From positions 1 through 49,945 of the forward strand of contig JAVVWP010000012.1 in assembly GCA_036652055.1 (NCBI GenBank): a DNA stretch of 49,945 nt. The letters are read 5' to 3'. The position numbers were made by a program, and so were the translations under genes. Under the pieces are notes generated by a model. The model saw only the letters and a list, made by a program, of their open reading frames with translations. It was not told the origin of the DNA and ran no database searches. The DNA is from Fimenecus sp036652055 (GTDB lineage Bacteria; Bacillota; Clostridia; Oscillospirales; Acutalibacteraceae). Within the stretch, counting starts at the first letter, position 1. The number at the start of each line of letters is the position of its first letter. Positions 25,619 to 34,430 of the stretch are shown here, in pieces.

Positions 25619-27111
25619 AGCTGTTTCCCCTCATGATATTTCTTGTCTGTATTGACATTCCAAATTTTTTGTTTATCTTTACTTCCGCTATAAATTGCAT
25701 CAACTGTTTCAAAAGCAGTTATCATTGAATGGTCCATATTATTATATCTGTGTTGCCCATTTCGACCTATGCAGTAAAGATTTTCAAACCCATTTAAAAA
25801 TTCTATAACCTTTGGAATTTCATCATATGTATCAAAATAAGCTGGATATGCTTTTTTAACTCTTTCAATGTGAAAATCTAAAACATTAACATCTGGAGCT
25901 ATTACTCCGATTTTTTCAAGTTCTGCTTTTGCGACTTCACAAAGCTGCAAATCAGTAGACTCCCAAAACTCATCGCCCTCATTGCAAAAATACTCAAGAC
26001 CTATCCATATTGTTTTTTTAATATCTTTAACCATATACGGTGACCAGTTATTAAAAATTTGAATTCTGCCAAGCTTTACGCCCCTATCTTGAACATAAAT
26101 CCAACAATCGGGGACTATATTGTTTATAGTTTTTATATCGGTTTCATTCTTTAGAAGAATTTTATCTAAAAGCAATCCTACTGTTACAAAATCTCTGTAT
26201 GGTAACCCATTAGCTATCTTTTCTATTTCATTTGGAACATTTTTTTGTGGAAATGCGTTTATTAAATCCTTAATTGGCATCGATGAAATAAAAATATCAC
26301 CCGACAAAGACTTCATACCGTCTATTTGCTGACCTTTTACGCCTATTACTTGATTATCAGCCGTTTCTATTGAAGTAACTTTAATGTTTTTGATTATTTG
26401 TCCGCCCAAGCTTTCAAATTCGGCTGCTGCTTTTTCCCAAAGTTGACCAGGCCCGAATTTTGGATACTTAAATTCCTCAATAAGTGAAGTTTCAACCTCT
26501 GTCTTTTTTGATTTTGGAATTAGCATATCCTTTAAAATCGCAATTATTGAAAGCCCTTTTACCCTTTGTGCGCCCCAATCTGCTGAAATTTCACTCGGGT
26601 GCCTGCCCCAAAGTTTTTCTGTGTAATCCTCAAAAAAGATAGAGTAAAGCTCTTTACCAAATCTGTTTATATAAAAATTTTCAAGTGAGGTTTCTTCTTT
26701 TTTAAATGCAATAGAATGCAAATAACTAAAGCCTGCTTTAAGTGTTTTAGCCATTCCTAAATTTAATATTGTCTGCATCTTAATTGAAATAGGATAGTCA
26801 AAAAACTTCTTTTTATAGTATATTCTCGACACTCTGCGTCTTATGAGCATAGCATTGTTATCAACGCTTTCTTCGCTCTGGACTTTTAAAATAGAATTCC
26901 ACCACTCGTTAACTCTTTCATCTTTAGAAAAAAAACGATGACCGCCAATATCCATTCTGTTTCCATTATGATTAACGGTGCGTGAAATTCCGCCAATTTC
27001 AGAGGTTTCTTCTAAAATCGTAACGCTATATTCATCTTTTGCTTTTCTTACAAGCTCAAGCCCTGCGGTAATTCCCGCTGGTCCTGCTCCAATAATAACA
27101 ATTTTTTTCAT
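25615..27111 (-). CDS. FAD-dependent oxidoreductase (amine oxidase/UDP-galactopyranose mutase-like)
   Basis: A 498-residue flavoprotein. The dinucleotide-binding motif KIVIIGAGPAGITAGLEL starts at residue 3, followed by EIGGISRTVNHNGNRMDIGG, the GGxR-type flavin contact. The C-terminal LYCIGRNGQHRYNNMDHSM is the second flavin-binding segment. It belongs to the broad NAD(P)/FAD oxidoreductase group that includes protoporphyrinogen oxidase-like and UDP-galactopyranose mutase-like enzymes; relatives are often near surface polysaccharide genes. The substrate is unknown. It is followed by the overlapping DUF6472 gene and preceded by a cyclase one base away. Confidence 0.78.
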   Translation of the reverse strand: MKKIVIIGAGPAGITAGLELVRKAKDEYSVTILEETSEIGGISRTVNHNGNRMDIGGHRFFSKDERVNEWWNSILKVQSEESVDNNAMLIRRRVSRIYYKKKFFDYPISIKMQTILNLGMAKTLKAGFSYLHSIAFKKEETSLENFYINRFGKELYSIFFEDYTEKLWGRHPSEISADWGAQRVKGLSIIAILKDMLIPKSKKTEVETSLIEEFKYPKFGPGQLWEKAAAEFESLGGQIIKNIKVTSIETADNQVIGVKGQQIDGMKSLSGDIFISSMPIKDLINAFPQKNVPNEIEKIANGLPYRDFVTVGLLLDKILLKNETDIKTINNIVPDCWIYVQDRGVKLGRIQIFNNWSPYMVKDIKKTIWIGLEYFCNEGDEFWESTDLQLCEVAKAELEKIGVIAPDVNVLDFHIERVKKAYPAYFDTYDEIPKVIEFLNGFENLYCIGRNGQHRYNNMDHSMITAFETVDAIYSGSKDKQKIWNVNTDKKYHEGKQL

Positions 27112-27112
27112 A

Positions 27113-27736
27113 TCAAATTTTTCCTCCTACATCGGCTTTTCCACTCCAAAAGACATAATCTGATATTAAAATTGCCCTTGACGGTGCTGCCTCTGCCTCA
27201 CTTATTTTAATTGGTGGTGCTATTAAAAAATAATTTCCATCAGCAACAGCGCTCAAATTAATTCCCTCTAATATTGCTATGTTTTCAGAGAGAAGTGCCT
27301 TGTGAGCTTTACCGTTTCCAAATTCAGGCTCAATTGTTACTCCGTCTGTTCCTATAAGCTTGTATCCAAGATATGCCATTTCTTGTGCCGCAGTTTCGTG
27401 AATAAATGCACGGCCATTTGATTTTATAAGCAGCCTTTCACATTTTCGGGGAAATATATTTTCAACAATTTCCCCTGTGATTATTCCTGCCCCAACGCTT
27501 AGCACTGTGCATTCACCGATAAAAGCATCTAAAGGCATTTCTTCAATTGATTTTCCATCATCAATAAAATGTAGTGGTGCGTCTATGTGAGTTCCGTTAT
27601 GAAGCCCTGTATATAAAGCATTAAGATTGCAAGTATCTCCCTTTTTTATTGATTTTACCTCAACAATTTCAGGAATTGGATCGCCCTCATACACCTCAGC
27701 TGTCAACAGGTCATTTGAAATATCTATAATCTTCAT
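27113..27736 (-). CDS. Cyclase family protein (kynurenine formamidase-like)
   Basis: About 207 residues with the family metal motif HNGTHIDAPLHF (HxGTHxDxPxHF, about 47-58), which binds manganese or zinc in bacterial arylformamidases. The C-terminal PSRAILI region fits. Stand-alone homologues hydrolyse various amides or lactones, and no tryptophan pathway genes are near, so the substrate is open. The ATG at 27736 lies six bases after AGGTGAT; an upstream GTG is less likely. Confidence 0.82.
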   Translation of the reverse strand: MKIIDISNDLLTAEVYEGDPIPEIVEVKSIKKGDTCNLNALYTGLHNGTHIDAPLHFIDDGKSIEEMPLDAFIGECTVLSVGAGIITGEIVENIFPRKCERLLIKSNGRAFIHETAAQEMAYLGYKLIGTDGVTIEPEFGNGKAHKALLSENIAILEGINLSAVADGNYFLIAPPIKISEAEAAPSRAILISDYVFWSGKADVGGKI

Positions 27737-27757
27737 TCTCACATCACCTACTTTTAA

Positions 27758-29230
27758 CTAAAAACTAATTTTTACTGTATTAGTTCCCTCTTTTGTGAAA
27801 ATTAATACATTTGCACTGCTTGTATTTTCTAATTTTTCTATTTTATATTCTCCGTTTGTTTCAACCTTATATGGAATTCTTGGAACATATACAACCGTTG
27901 GAACATCAAAACTGCCTTCTTGTTTATATTCCATAGTAAATGAATTTTCATCTCTATTATGATTGTATTTTATGATTTCACCTGTAACAGCCCTTGGATA
28001 AGGTCTTTTAAGTGAAAGCATAACAGGATCATCAAAGCTTTTTATTGTAAATGCCCAATATGTATTGCTCCACTTATGGTCATCAAAATATTCTAAAAGC
28101 TCATTAATATGAGGAAGCCATGTATACCCCTCTGATGCTCCGCCCCATTCGCCAACAAGAACTGGCATAGCAAGCCTTTCGCCTGTTTTATTATGCTCGT
28201 CAAACATAACTTTAACTCTTGAAAAATCAGCATATTTGTATGAAGGCGTATCAACTGTTAAATCATAACTATGAGGAGAATAGCACTGGTTTTCTTCACG
28301 ATTACCATCAACTGTAATCGGAGTTGAACCCGATGGCATTGATATGTTTGAAAAATAGCAACAATCAAGAGTAATAATTCCATTGTCTGTAACGCTTCTA
28401 ATTCCCGAGGTCATTTTGTTAAGGAAAGGAACATATTTATCTTCATCAAAACGCTTAATAATTGCATCGCCTGCTGAAGTTACATCTCTAAGGATTTCGC
28501 CATTATATTGTTTTAAAACCTTGTCAATTCCCTCTGGCTTTAAAATATCTCTTATAAGTTTACCTTTTTTCAGCCTTTTATCAGTCAGCGTAACTTTTAT
28601 TGCATTCCCTATTACTTTTCTAAAAGCTTCCTGCCCAACCGTTCCTGGGTATGGTTCATTCATAAGGTCAAATCCAAAAAGAGCTGGTTTATCTTTAACT
28701 CTATCTGCAATATGTATCCATAATTTTTCATAATAATCCATTAAGCCAATGCCATTGTGTTCTTTATTATTCCAAAAATTATCAAATGACCTTGCAACAG
28801 CCTTGCCCCAAAAATATCCCTCAGCCCAAACTGCTATCGGTTTTTTGAATTCATATCCATCAGTCAGCGTTGCCCATTCTGGTGCGCCGTCGCCTGCTCC
28901 ACTCATTGCCGAATATAAATCTTGGTGCATATCAAGATAGATATAAATATCATATTTTGCACACTCGTCTAATATTTTACAAATATCATCAAGGAGTTTT
29001 TCATTGTATTTCATTGGTTCAGGCTCCATTGCTCCCCAAGTAAATCCAAGACGAATTAAATTAAAACCATTGTTTTTGATTTTTGTGTATATCTTTTTAT
29101 TCCTAAATTCATTGAGCGTGTATTTGCAAATATTAAAATCGTCCTTATCGCAAATGTTTATCCCGTTAAAAATGCGTTCTCTGCCATATTCATCAACAAA
29201 GCAATTTCCTCTAACTGTTATCTTTTCCAT
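27758..29230 (-). CDS. Glycoside hydrolase family 5 (endoglycoceramidase-like), intracellular
   Basis: A 490-residue retaining glycosidase with a TIM-barrel. The general acid/base Glu is in FDLMNEPYPG (Glu192) and the nucleophile Glu in PVLVGEWGGASEG (Glu361). The segment YLDMHQDLYSAMSGAGDGAPEW (about 98-119) is characteristic of endoglycoceramidase and sterol glucosidase-like GH5 enzymes. There is a C-terminal beta-sandwich region after residue 410. No signal peptide or anchor is visible, so it probably acts on a glycolipid or glycoside inside the cell. AAGGAG precedes the ATG. It heads a minus-strand group with the cyclase, FAD enzyme and DUF6472 gene. Confidence 0.83.
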   Translation of the reverse strand: MEKITVRGNCFVDEYGRERIFNGINICDKDDFNICKYTLNEFRNKKIYTKIKNNGFNLIRLGFTWGAMEPEPMKYNEKLLDDICKILDECAKYDIYIYLDMHQDLYSAMSGAGDGAPEWATLTDGYEFKKPIAVWAEGYFWGKAVARSFDNFWNNKEHNGIGLMDYYEKLWIHIADRVKDKPALFGFDLMNEPYPGTVGQEAFRKVIGNAIKVTLTDKRLKKGKLIRDILKPEGIDKVLKQYNGEILRDVTSAGDAIIKRFDEDKYVPFLNKMTSGIRSVTDNGIITLDCCYFSNISMPSGSTPITVDGNREENQCYSPHSYDLTVDTPSYKYADFSRVKVMFDEHNKTGERLAMPVLVGEWGGASEGYTWLPHINELLEYFDDHKWSNTYWAFTIKSFDDPVMLSLKRPYPRAVTGEIIKYNHNRDENSFTMEYKQEGSFDVPTVVYVPRIPYKVETNGEYKIEKLENTSSANVLIFTKEGTNTVKISF

Positions 29231-29341
29231 AGCGTCTCCTTAAAATTTATTATTTTTATTTTTATGATTTTTAAACATCTAATAAATACGGCGTATACTC
29301 ATTGTTTGATAACAACTTTTTGTGTTCGGTTTCTTTTTTTG

Positions 29342-29432
29342 CTAATTTATTTCAGATTTTTCAAATTCTATCATAAACTTATCATAATCAGAGAGAAAGC
29401 ATTTGTCCTGTACCACACGATACTTTTCAAAT
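29342..29432 (-). pseudogene. Frame-shifted C-terminal tail of the RhuM gene
   Basis: Immediately beyond the RhuM stop, the +1 frame stays open for about 30 codons to a TAG at 29342-29344 and encodes NNKFEKYRVVQDK then FLSDYDKFMIEFEK. That looks like real protein in a region this AT-rich, and resembles the KFxxYRxxQDxxYxSDFDK tails I recall in RhuM-type proteins. One extra base in the AAAAAGGG run near 29441-29448 would explain it; an assembly error is equally possible. Confidence 0.5.
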
Positions 29433-30416
29433 TTATTGTTTCCCTTTTTGTTCAAGCAGTTTTATACTCTCCAAATAATCCTTTTCCACGCTACTAAATG
29501 TTTTTGCTTTATATTTCTTATACTCCGCCCCCGCCTTTTCCATTGCCTGCAAGTGGCTGACCGTGCCATTTCCTGTGAGAAGATTTTCACCAGTTGAAGT
29601 TAAAATACCATCAAGGTGCTTTGCCCAATCTTCCATTGTCATTGGCACTTCTCTTTCCGCCTGCCTTTCAGCAAAATCAAGATATCCAGAAACAAGTTGT
29701 CCCATTGCTCGGAGTTCTTTTTCATCCAGATAATTCTTAGCGACTTTTGCTTCATGAAGCGTTGGTTGCTCTCCCGAAAATGTCATAAGTCCCATAAAAT
29801 CTTTTTCAGCATCAGCACGATGGTAAACTACCTCAGCGGCAGTTTCGCCGGAAACAGCATAGTGGATTTTATTCTGCACTCGCTTGAAAAACTCAATGGA
29901 AATATCAGCCTTTGGATTATAATCCACGCTTGTTGCATAGATTTCAAGCACCTGTCGATAAAACACTTTTTCTGATGCCCGAATATCACGAATACGCTCA
30001 AGCAGTTCTTTAAAGTAGCCGCCACCGCCCAGTTCTTTTAAGCGGTCATCATCAATAGCAAAACCTTTTATCATATATTCTTTGAGTATGCCTGTTGCCC
30101 ATATACGAAACAGCACACCACGCTGTGATTTTACACGATAACCAACAGAAATTATTACATCAAGATTGTAATAATCTACTTGATACGTTTTCCCGTCCGT
30201 AGCAGTTGTTGCAAAATTTGCAACAACTGAATTTCGCACCAGTTCTCCATCTTCAAAGATATTTTTTATATGCTTTGATATGGTGGATTTATCTCTTTGA
30301 AACAAGTCTGCCATCTGTTCCAAAGACAACCACACTGTTTCGCCCTGCATATTGACATCTATTTTAGTCAAACCATCTTCAGTCTGATAAATTATCATTT
30401 CGCTATGATTGTCCAC
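29433..30416 (-). CDS. RhuM family accessory protein
   Basis: A 327-residue protein of the virulence-RhuM family. An N-terminal winged-helix-like region has WLSLEQMADLFQRDKSTISKHIKNIF (about 28-53), followed by QVDYYNLDVIISVGYRVKSQRGVLFRIWAT, the conserved core, and a C-terminal domain about 120 residues long ending EKDYLESIKLLEQK. These proteins occur in genomic islands, phage and restriction-linked loci; their biochemical role is not established. Its start is the GTG at 30416 after GAGGAG, with an internal ATG six codons later also possible. It stands alone between GH5 and rlmD, consistent with an acquired gene. Confidence 0.85.
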   Translation of the reverse strand: MDNHSEMIIYQTEDGLTKIDVNMQGETVWLSLEQMADLFQRDKSTISKHIKNIFEDGELVRNSVVANFATTATDGKTYQVDYYNLDVIISVGYRVKSQRGVLFRIWATGILKEYMIKGFAIDDDRLKELGGGGYFKELLERIRDIRASEKVFYRQVLEIYATSVDYNPKADISIEFFKRVQNKIHYAVSGETAAEVVYHRADAEKDFMGLMTFSGEQPTLHEAKVAKNYLDEKELRAMGQLVSGYLDFAERQAEREVPMTMEDWAKHLDGILTSTGENLLTGNGTVSHLQAMEKAGAEYKKYKAKTFSSVEKDYLESIKLLEQKGKQ

Positions 30417-30467
30417 TGCCTTTTTTCTCCTCTACGCAAAATATAACTAATCTTCACTACAAATTTA

Positions 30468-31817
30468 TTATTCCCTTGTCAGCAAACAAACGCACTCCAC
30501 ATGAACCGTTCGAGGGAATAAGTCAACCGCTGTCAACCTTTTTACCTTGTAGCCTTCATCTTCAAAGATTGCACAGTCACGAGCAAGCGTTGCAGGATCA
30601 CACGAAACATATATCACTTTTTCAGCCGACATTTTACAAACTGTATCAATAAGCTCTTTTGCGCAGCCCTTTCGTGGAGGATCTAAAATTATAACATTTG
30701 GATTTATCCCTTTTTCGTTTAATATTTCAGCTATTTTAGGGGCATCTCCACAATAAAATTCAGTGTTTTTTATATCATTTATTTCTGCATTTACTTTTGC
30801 GTCTTCAATTGCCTGAGGCACAATGTCACAACCGATTATTTCTTTTGCTTTGCCCGCCATTGAAAGTCCAATTGTTCCTGCTCCACAGTAAAGGTCTAAT
30901 AAAGTTTCATTCCCTGTGAGCTGTGCAAGCTCTGCCGCCCTTGTATAAAGCCTCTCTGCTTGCTCTCTATTCACCTGATAAAACGAAAGTGGAGAAAGTC
31001 TTATCCTGACGCCACAGAGTATATCTGTTATATAATCATCGCCATAGATGGTTTTTAACTTATCGCCTAATATGACATTATTATTTTCTTTGTTTATATT
31101 TAAAACGATACTTTTAATATTAGGAATTTCAGCTAATTGCTCAATTAGCTTGTCTTTACAAGGTAAATCGTCACCATTAATTACTGCACACACCATTATT
31201 TCGCCTGTTTTTTGTGCCTGTCTTATGTAAATATGGCGAAGCAAACCCTTGCCTTTTTCACTATTGTAAACAGAAATATTGTTAATAGTTATAAATTGTC
31301 TAAACGCTTTTGTTATCTCGCTGAAAATTGTTGGCTGTAAATTACAGTCTGCACAATTCACTATTCTATGAGAATGTGCCGAATAAAAACCGATTTTTAA
31401 TTCGCCGTCAACTCCAACAGGATATTGTGCTTTGTTTCGATAATGTTCAATATTATCTGCACCAATAATTTCATCTGCTTTTATGTCAATATGAGCGAGG
31501 TGCAAAAACGCATCGTTCACTCTTTCTTTTTTGTATTTTAATTCTTCTTCGTATTTTATATGTCTAAATGTGCAACCACCGCAAGCAGGAAAATATTTGC
31601 AATCAACAGCTTGCCTTGCATCTGACGCAGTTAGAATTTTTATTATTTTGCCTATTGCATAATTTTTTTTCGCCTTTATAATATGTACACGGCATAGGTC
31701 ACCAACCGCAGCTCCAGAAACAAACACAGCCATTCCCTCATACCTGCCGACGCCGCTGCCCTCAGAAGTAATTGCATCAATTTGCAAATCAATATCAGTG
31801 TTTTTAGTTAAAATCAT
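30468..31817 (-). CDS. rlmD: 23S rRNA (uracil-5-)-methyltransferase, RlmD type
   Basis: A 449-residue TrmA/RlmC/RlmD family enzyme. An N-terminal TRAM domain (about 1-60) is followed by the [4Fe-4S] cysteines CKYFPACGGC and the later Cys in HRIVNCADC, a SAM loop LLDLYCGAGTIGLSMAG (about 307-323), and the catalytic Cys in YVSCDPATLARD with the DPPRKGC motif. It methylates U1939-type uridines in 23S rRNA; RlmCD-type dual specificity is possible in Firmicutes. The ATG overlaps the stop of the small membrane protein gene upstream. Confidence 0.9.
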   Translation of the reverse strand: MILTKNTDIDLQIDAITSEGSGVGRYEGMAVFVSGAAVGDLCRVHIIKAKKNYAIGKIIKILTASDARQAVDCKYFPACGGCTFRHIKYEEELKYKKERVNDAFLHLAHIDIKADEIIGADNIEHYRNKAQYPVGVDGELKIGFYSAHSHRIVNCADCNLQPTIFSEITKAFRQFITINNISVYNSEKGKGLLRHIYIRQAQKTGEIMVCAVINGDDLPCKDKLIEQLAEIPNIKSIVLNINKENNNVILGDKLKTIYGDDYITDILCGVRIRLSPLSFYQVNREQAERLYTRAAELAQLTGNETLLDLYCGAGTIGLSMAGKAKEIIGCDIVPQAIEDAKVNAEINDIKNTEFYCGDAPKIAEILNEKGINPNVIILDPPRKGCAKELIDTVCKMSAEKVIYVSCDPATLARDCAIFEDEGYKVKRLTAVDLFPRTVHVECVCLLTRE

Positions 31818-31978
31818 TTTTTCTCCCGTTTAATCTTTTTATATAATAATGTGCATATCAAAGCTGCTAAAATCACAAAAAAACAAATAACGCAAATAAA
31901 TTCTAAGCGTCTTTCCTCTAAAGTGAATTGAGGATATTTATAAAAAAAATTAAAAACATTCCAAATATTGAGTTTCAT
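31814..31978 (-). CDS. 54-residue membrane protein overlapping rlmD
   Basis: This short gene starts at an ATG preceded by GGTAGGAG and its own promoter, and runs to a TGA that overlaps the rlmD ATG as ATGA. The product has an amphipathic, aromatic N-terminus (MKLNIWNVFNFFYKYPQF), a charged EERR turn, one transmembrane helix (about residues 27-45, LEFICVICFFVILAALICTL) and a basic tail KKIKREKK. I do not recognise it. The clean ribosome site and coupling argue that it is translated and tied to rlmD expression. Confidence 0.6.
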   Translation of the reverse strand: MKLNIWNVFNFFYKYPQFTLEERRLEFICVICFFVILAALICTLLYKKIKREKK

Positions 31979-32009
31979 AAACTTCTCCTACCTATAAATA
32001 TACTTAATC

Positions 32010-32038
32010 ATTATAGCACATATCGAAAAAAAACGCAA
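32010..32038 (-). promoter_or_regulatory. Promoter of the small membrane protein/rlmD unit
   Basis: On the minus strand TTGCGT (32033-32038) and TATAAT (32010-32015) are 17 bases apart, 32 bp before the small gene's ATG. Confidence 0.65.
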
Positions 32039-32040
32039 AG

Positions 32041-32072
32041 AAAAAGACTGCCAAGATAACTCCTTAGCAGCC
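32041..32072 (-). terminator. Terminator downstream of the ferredoxin gene
   Basis: GACTGCCAAG (32046-32055) and CTTAGCAGCC (32063-32072) form a 10-bp stem with a seven-base loop, and the minus strand continues TTTTTC. It cleanly separates the ferredoxin transcript from the rlmD promoter. Confidence 0.8.
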
Positions 32073-32092
32073 TTTATTTCTTTTATTGCAAA

Positions 32093-32263
32093 TTATTCGC
32101 CTACTGGTGCTGAAACAGGACATACATCCGCACAGGCACCGCAATCAATGCAAACATCTGCATCGATAACATATGCGCCATCGCCTTCAGAAATAGCTGA
32201 AGTAGGGCAATCTGCCTCACAAGCGCCACAGGAAATACAAGCGTCAGTAATTTTATATGCCAT
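32093..32263 (-). CDS. 2[4Fe-4S] ferredoxin
   Basis: A 56-residue clostridial-type ferredoxin with two CxxCxxCxxxCP motifs (CISCGACEADCP at residues 9-20 and CIDCGACADVCP at 38-49), each contributing to a [4Fe-4S] cluster. It is the low-potential electron carrier for anaerobic metabolism, for example pyruvate:ferredoxin oxidoreductase or hydrogenase. GGGAGG precedes the ATG, and it has its own terminator, so it is probably expressed as a single gene. Confidence 0.95.
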   Translation of the reverse strand: MAYKITDACISCGACEADCPTSAISEGDGAYVIDADVCIDCGACADVCPVSAPVGE

Positions 32264-32331
32264 TTGAGTGACCTCCCTTTTATAATAATATCATTATTTT
32301 AACACATTTTTTTAAAATATCAAGAAGAATT

Positions 32332-33195
32332 TTATTCAATTCCCTTTAATGCTTCTAATTCAGCTTTTTCAACTCTTATTTGTGCATCTTTTATAAGCTT
32401 TACTTCGTGCCTGTGAATTAATAGCGGTGCTGCTTCGGCACGCCTGTCTAATCGGATTTTAAGCATACCTGTCAACAGGTTATTATCTATAACAACGCCT
32501 CTGCCCTCGTGGGTTTCAACTATTGCACCGATTTTTGGAGTATGCCTCAAAAGATGTTCATAAGCATCTTGCTCGTATTTCAAACAGCACATAAGTCTGC
32601 CACAAGTTCCGCTTATCTTAACAGGATTAAGCGAAAGCCCTTGTTCTTTTGCCATTTTAATAGATACAGGCTGAAATTCGCCTAAAAATGTGTTACAGCA
32701 AAACGGTCTGCCACAAATTCCAAAACCGCCAAGCATTTTAGATTCATCTCTAACTCCGATTTGCCTAAGCTCAATGCGAGTTCTGAAAACTGAAGCTAAA
32801 TCCTTTACCAAATCTCTAAAATCTACTCTGCCATCAGATGTAAAATAAAATAAGATTTTGCTTCCGTCAAAGGTATATTCAACATCAACAAGTTTCATTT
32901 GAAGTTTATGGTAAGCAATTTTTTCTTCGCAAAGCTGATATGCTTTAGCTTCTTTATTATGATTATCAGAAACAGCTTTAATATCCTCATCTGTTGCAGG
33001 TCTTATAACTATTTTTAAAGGTCTGACTATTTCACTTTCTGCAACTTCACGATTTTCCATAGCAACCTCACCGCATTCTATTCCTCTTGCGGTTTCAACA
33101 ATAGCAAAATCACCTTTTTTAAATATCTTTTTGTCTGGGTCAAAATAATATACTTTTCCGACCTCTTTAAATTTTATTCCTACGACCTCTGCCAT
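32332..33195 (-). CDS. ricT: PSP1-domain protein, RicT/YaaT family
   Basis: About 287 residues. In Bacillus RicT (YaaT) acts with RicA and RicF as an Fe-S complex that stimulates RNase Y-dependent mRNA processing and supports sporulation and competence. The conserved cysteine motifs CGRPFCC and CGRLMCC (about 155-205) are the presumed cluster ligands. I chose the ATG at 33195, after AAAGGAAG; the longer ATG at 33246 would overlap holB by 29 bases. The darA-holB-ricT order is the usual Firmicute context. ricA and ricF are not in the window. Confidence 0.88.
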   Translation of the reverse strand: MAEVVGIKFKEVGKVYYFDPDKKIFKKGDFAIVETARGIECGEVAMENREVAESEIVRPLKIVIRPATDEDIKAVSDNHNKEAKAYQLCEEKIAYHKLQMKLVDVEYTFDGSKILFYFTSDGRVDFRDLVKDLASVFRTRIELRQIGVRDESKMLGGFGICGRPFCCNTFLGEFQPVSIKMAKEQGLSLNPVKISGTCGRLMCCLKYEQDAYEHLLRHTPKIGAIVETHEGRGVVIDNNLLTGMLKIRLDRRAEAAPLLIHRHEVKLIKDAQIRVEKAELEALKGIE

Positions 33196-33217
33196 CTTAT
33201 TTTCTTCCTTTCGGTTA

Positions 33218-34087
33218 TCATCTATTAATCGCTTTGCGAAATTCATAGCACATTCTTGTAAGCGTTAAATTGTAATTACTATTCATCTTGCACGAATTTT
33301 CCAAGTCTTTAACTATGTTGCTAAGCTCAAAGATGCGGCTCAGCGGCAGCTTTTCGCAAAGATAATCTACACAGGTTTCAAACCTTTCGGAATTTTCTAC
33401 CTTGTTTTTTTTAAGTATTGCCTCCATAAAAATATTAGAAAGGCAGTCAAGCACGCAAAGAAATTCTTCTTTATCTTTTTCGAGCCTTGCTGTTTTTGAA
33501 AGCAATAAAATCTCATTCATTTCACATATTGAAAGGACAATATCTTCTGCTATTTCTATTGTCTTTTTGCTAAAGCATAACTCATTTTCATCATTCAGAC
33601 TAATCACAGTAGCTCTTGAAAGAATAGTATCAAGCATAGCCGACCTACTGTCACAAGTTGAAATGAAATAGACATATGACGGCGGTTCTTCAAAGCTTTT
33701 AAGAAGTGCATTTTCAGCATTCTCATTCATATTTTGAGCTTCTTTCAAAATATATACCTTTTTGTCGCCATCGTTTGGAATAATGTACACATCGTGTTTT
33801 ATTTCTCGGCAAGTTTCAACTTTGAAGGTTACTTTTTCGTTTTCATCGCCATATTCCTTGACATCAGGGTGAGAAAACGATTTTATTTTTTTGCAAGAAT
33901 TGCACTCACCACACGGTTTTTCGCTTCCCTTGCAAAGCACAGCTTTTGCTATAAGCCTTGAAAGTTCAACCCTTTTTGAAACTTCACCGCCCTCAATCAA
34001 AATAGTTTGAGGGAAAACATTCTGAGTGGCATAAAAATTAAGCGTTTTTTTGATTGATGGAGTTAAATCTATATTTTCAAAATTCAT
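33218..34087 (-). CDS. holB: DNA polymerase III delta-prime subunit
   Basis: A 289-residue clamp-loader subunit. It has the zinc module CKGSEKPCGECNSC (about 53-66) and the sensor segment LLKSFEEPPSYVYFISTCDS typical of delta-prime. The Walker A position is not a functional GxxGxGKT loop (ILIEGGEVSKRVELS), as expected for a non-ATP-hydrolysing delta-prime. Its ATG overlaps darA by four bases, ricT follows. It is shorter than many relatives, mainly in the C-terminal collar. Confidence 0.87.
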   Translation of the reverse strand: MNFENIDLTPSIKKTLNFYATQNVFPQTILIEGGEVSKRVELSRLIAKAVLCKGSEKPCGECNSCKKIKSFSHPDVKEYGDENEKVTFKVETCREIKHDVYIIPNDGDKKVYILKEAQNMNENAENALLKSFEEPPSYVYFISTCDSRSAMLDTILSRATVISLNDENELCFSKKTIEIAEDIVLSICEMNEILLLSKTARLEKDKEEFLCVLDCLSNIFMEAILKKNKVENSERFETCVDYLCEKLPLSRIFELSNIVKDLENSCKMNSNYNLTLTRMCYEFRKAINR

Positions 34088-34410
34088 AGTTTAAAGAATT
34101 GTTCCACATCTAAAACGAACACTGTGGCACCGCCAACTGTCACTTCAACAGGAGCAGCAGATAGCATAGAATCTCCGATAAAGGCTGCGTTAATCGGTGT
34201 AAGCTGTTTCCTTTGGCTTGAATATTCTTCAATCACAGAAACAACATCTTTAACTCTTTCTTCCTCGATACCAATCATAAGCGTAACATTTCCTGCACGC
34301 AGAAAACCGCCGGAGGTTGAAAGCTTTGTAACAATAAATCCACTTTTGGTAAGCTCTGAAATGACCAACTGAGCATCATCACTATTAACTATTGCAATAA
34401 CTAATTTCAT
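34084..34410 (-). CDS. darA: Cyclic di-AMP receptor, DarA/PstA-like
   Basis: A 108-residue PII-like trimeric protein that binds c-di-AMP. It has the family's N-terminal KLVIAIVNSDDAQ, the LSTSGGFLRAGNVTLMIGIEEE core with the nucleotide-binding GGFLRxGN loop, and the C-terminal VEVTVGGATVFVLDVEQF. The start is the ATG at 34410 because GGAGGT lies seven bases upstream and inside the longer reading. It is followed directly by holB as in other Firmicutes. Its downstream target is not established. Confidence 0.9.
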   Translation of the reverse strand: MKLVIAIVNSDDAQLVISELTKSGFIVTKLSTSGGFLRAGNVTLMIGIEEERVKDVVSVIEEYSSQRKQLTPINAAFIGDSMLSAAPVEVTVGGATVFVLDVEQFFKL

Positions 34411-34430
34411 AAAAAATACCTCCATTTATT

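Noticed and set aside
29441..29448. Programmed -1 frameshifting at the RhuM A run
   Set aside because: Only five A are present, and the tail needs a +1 shift, not -1.
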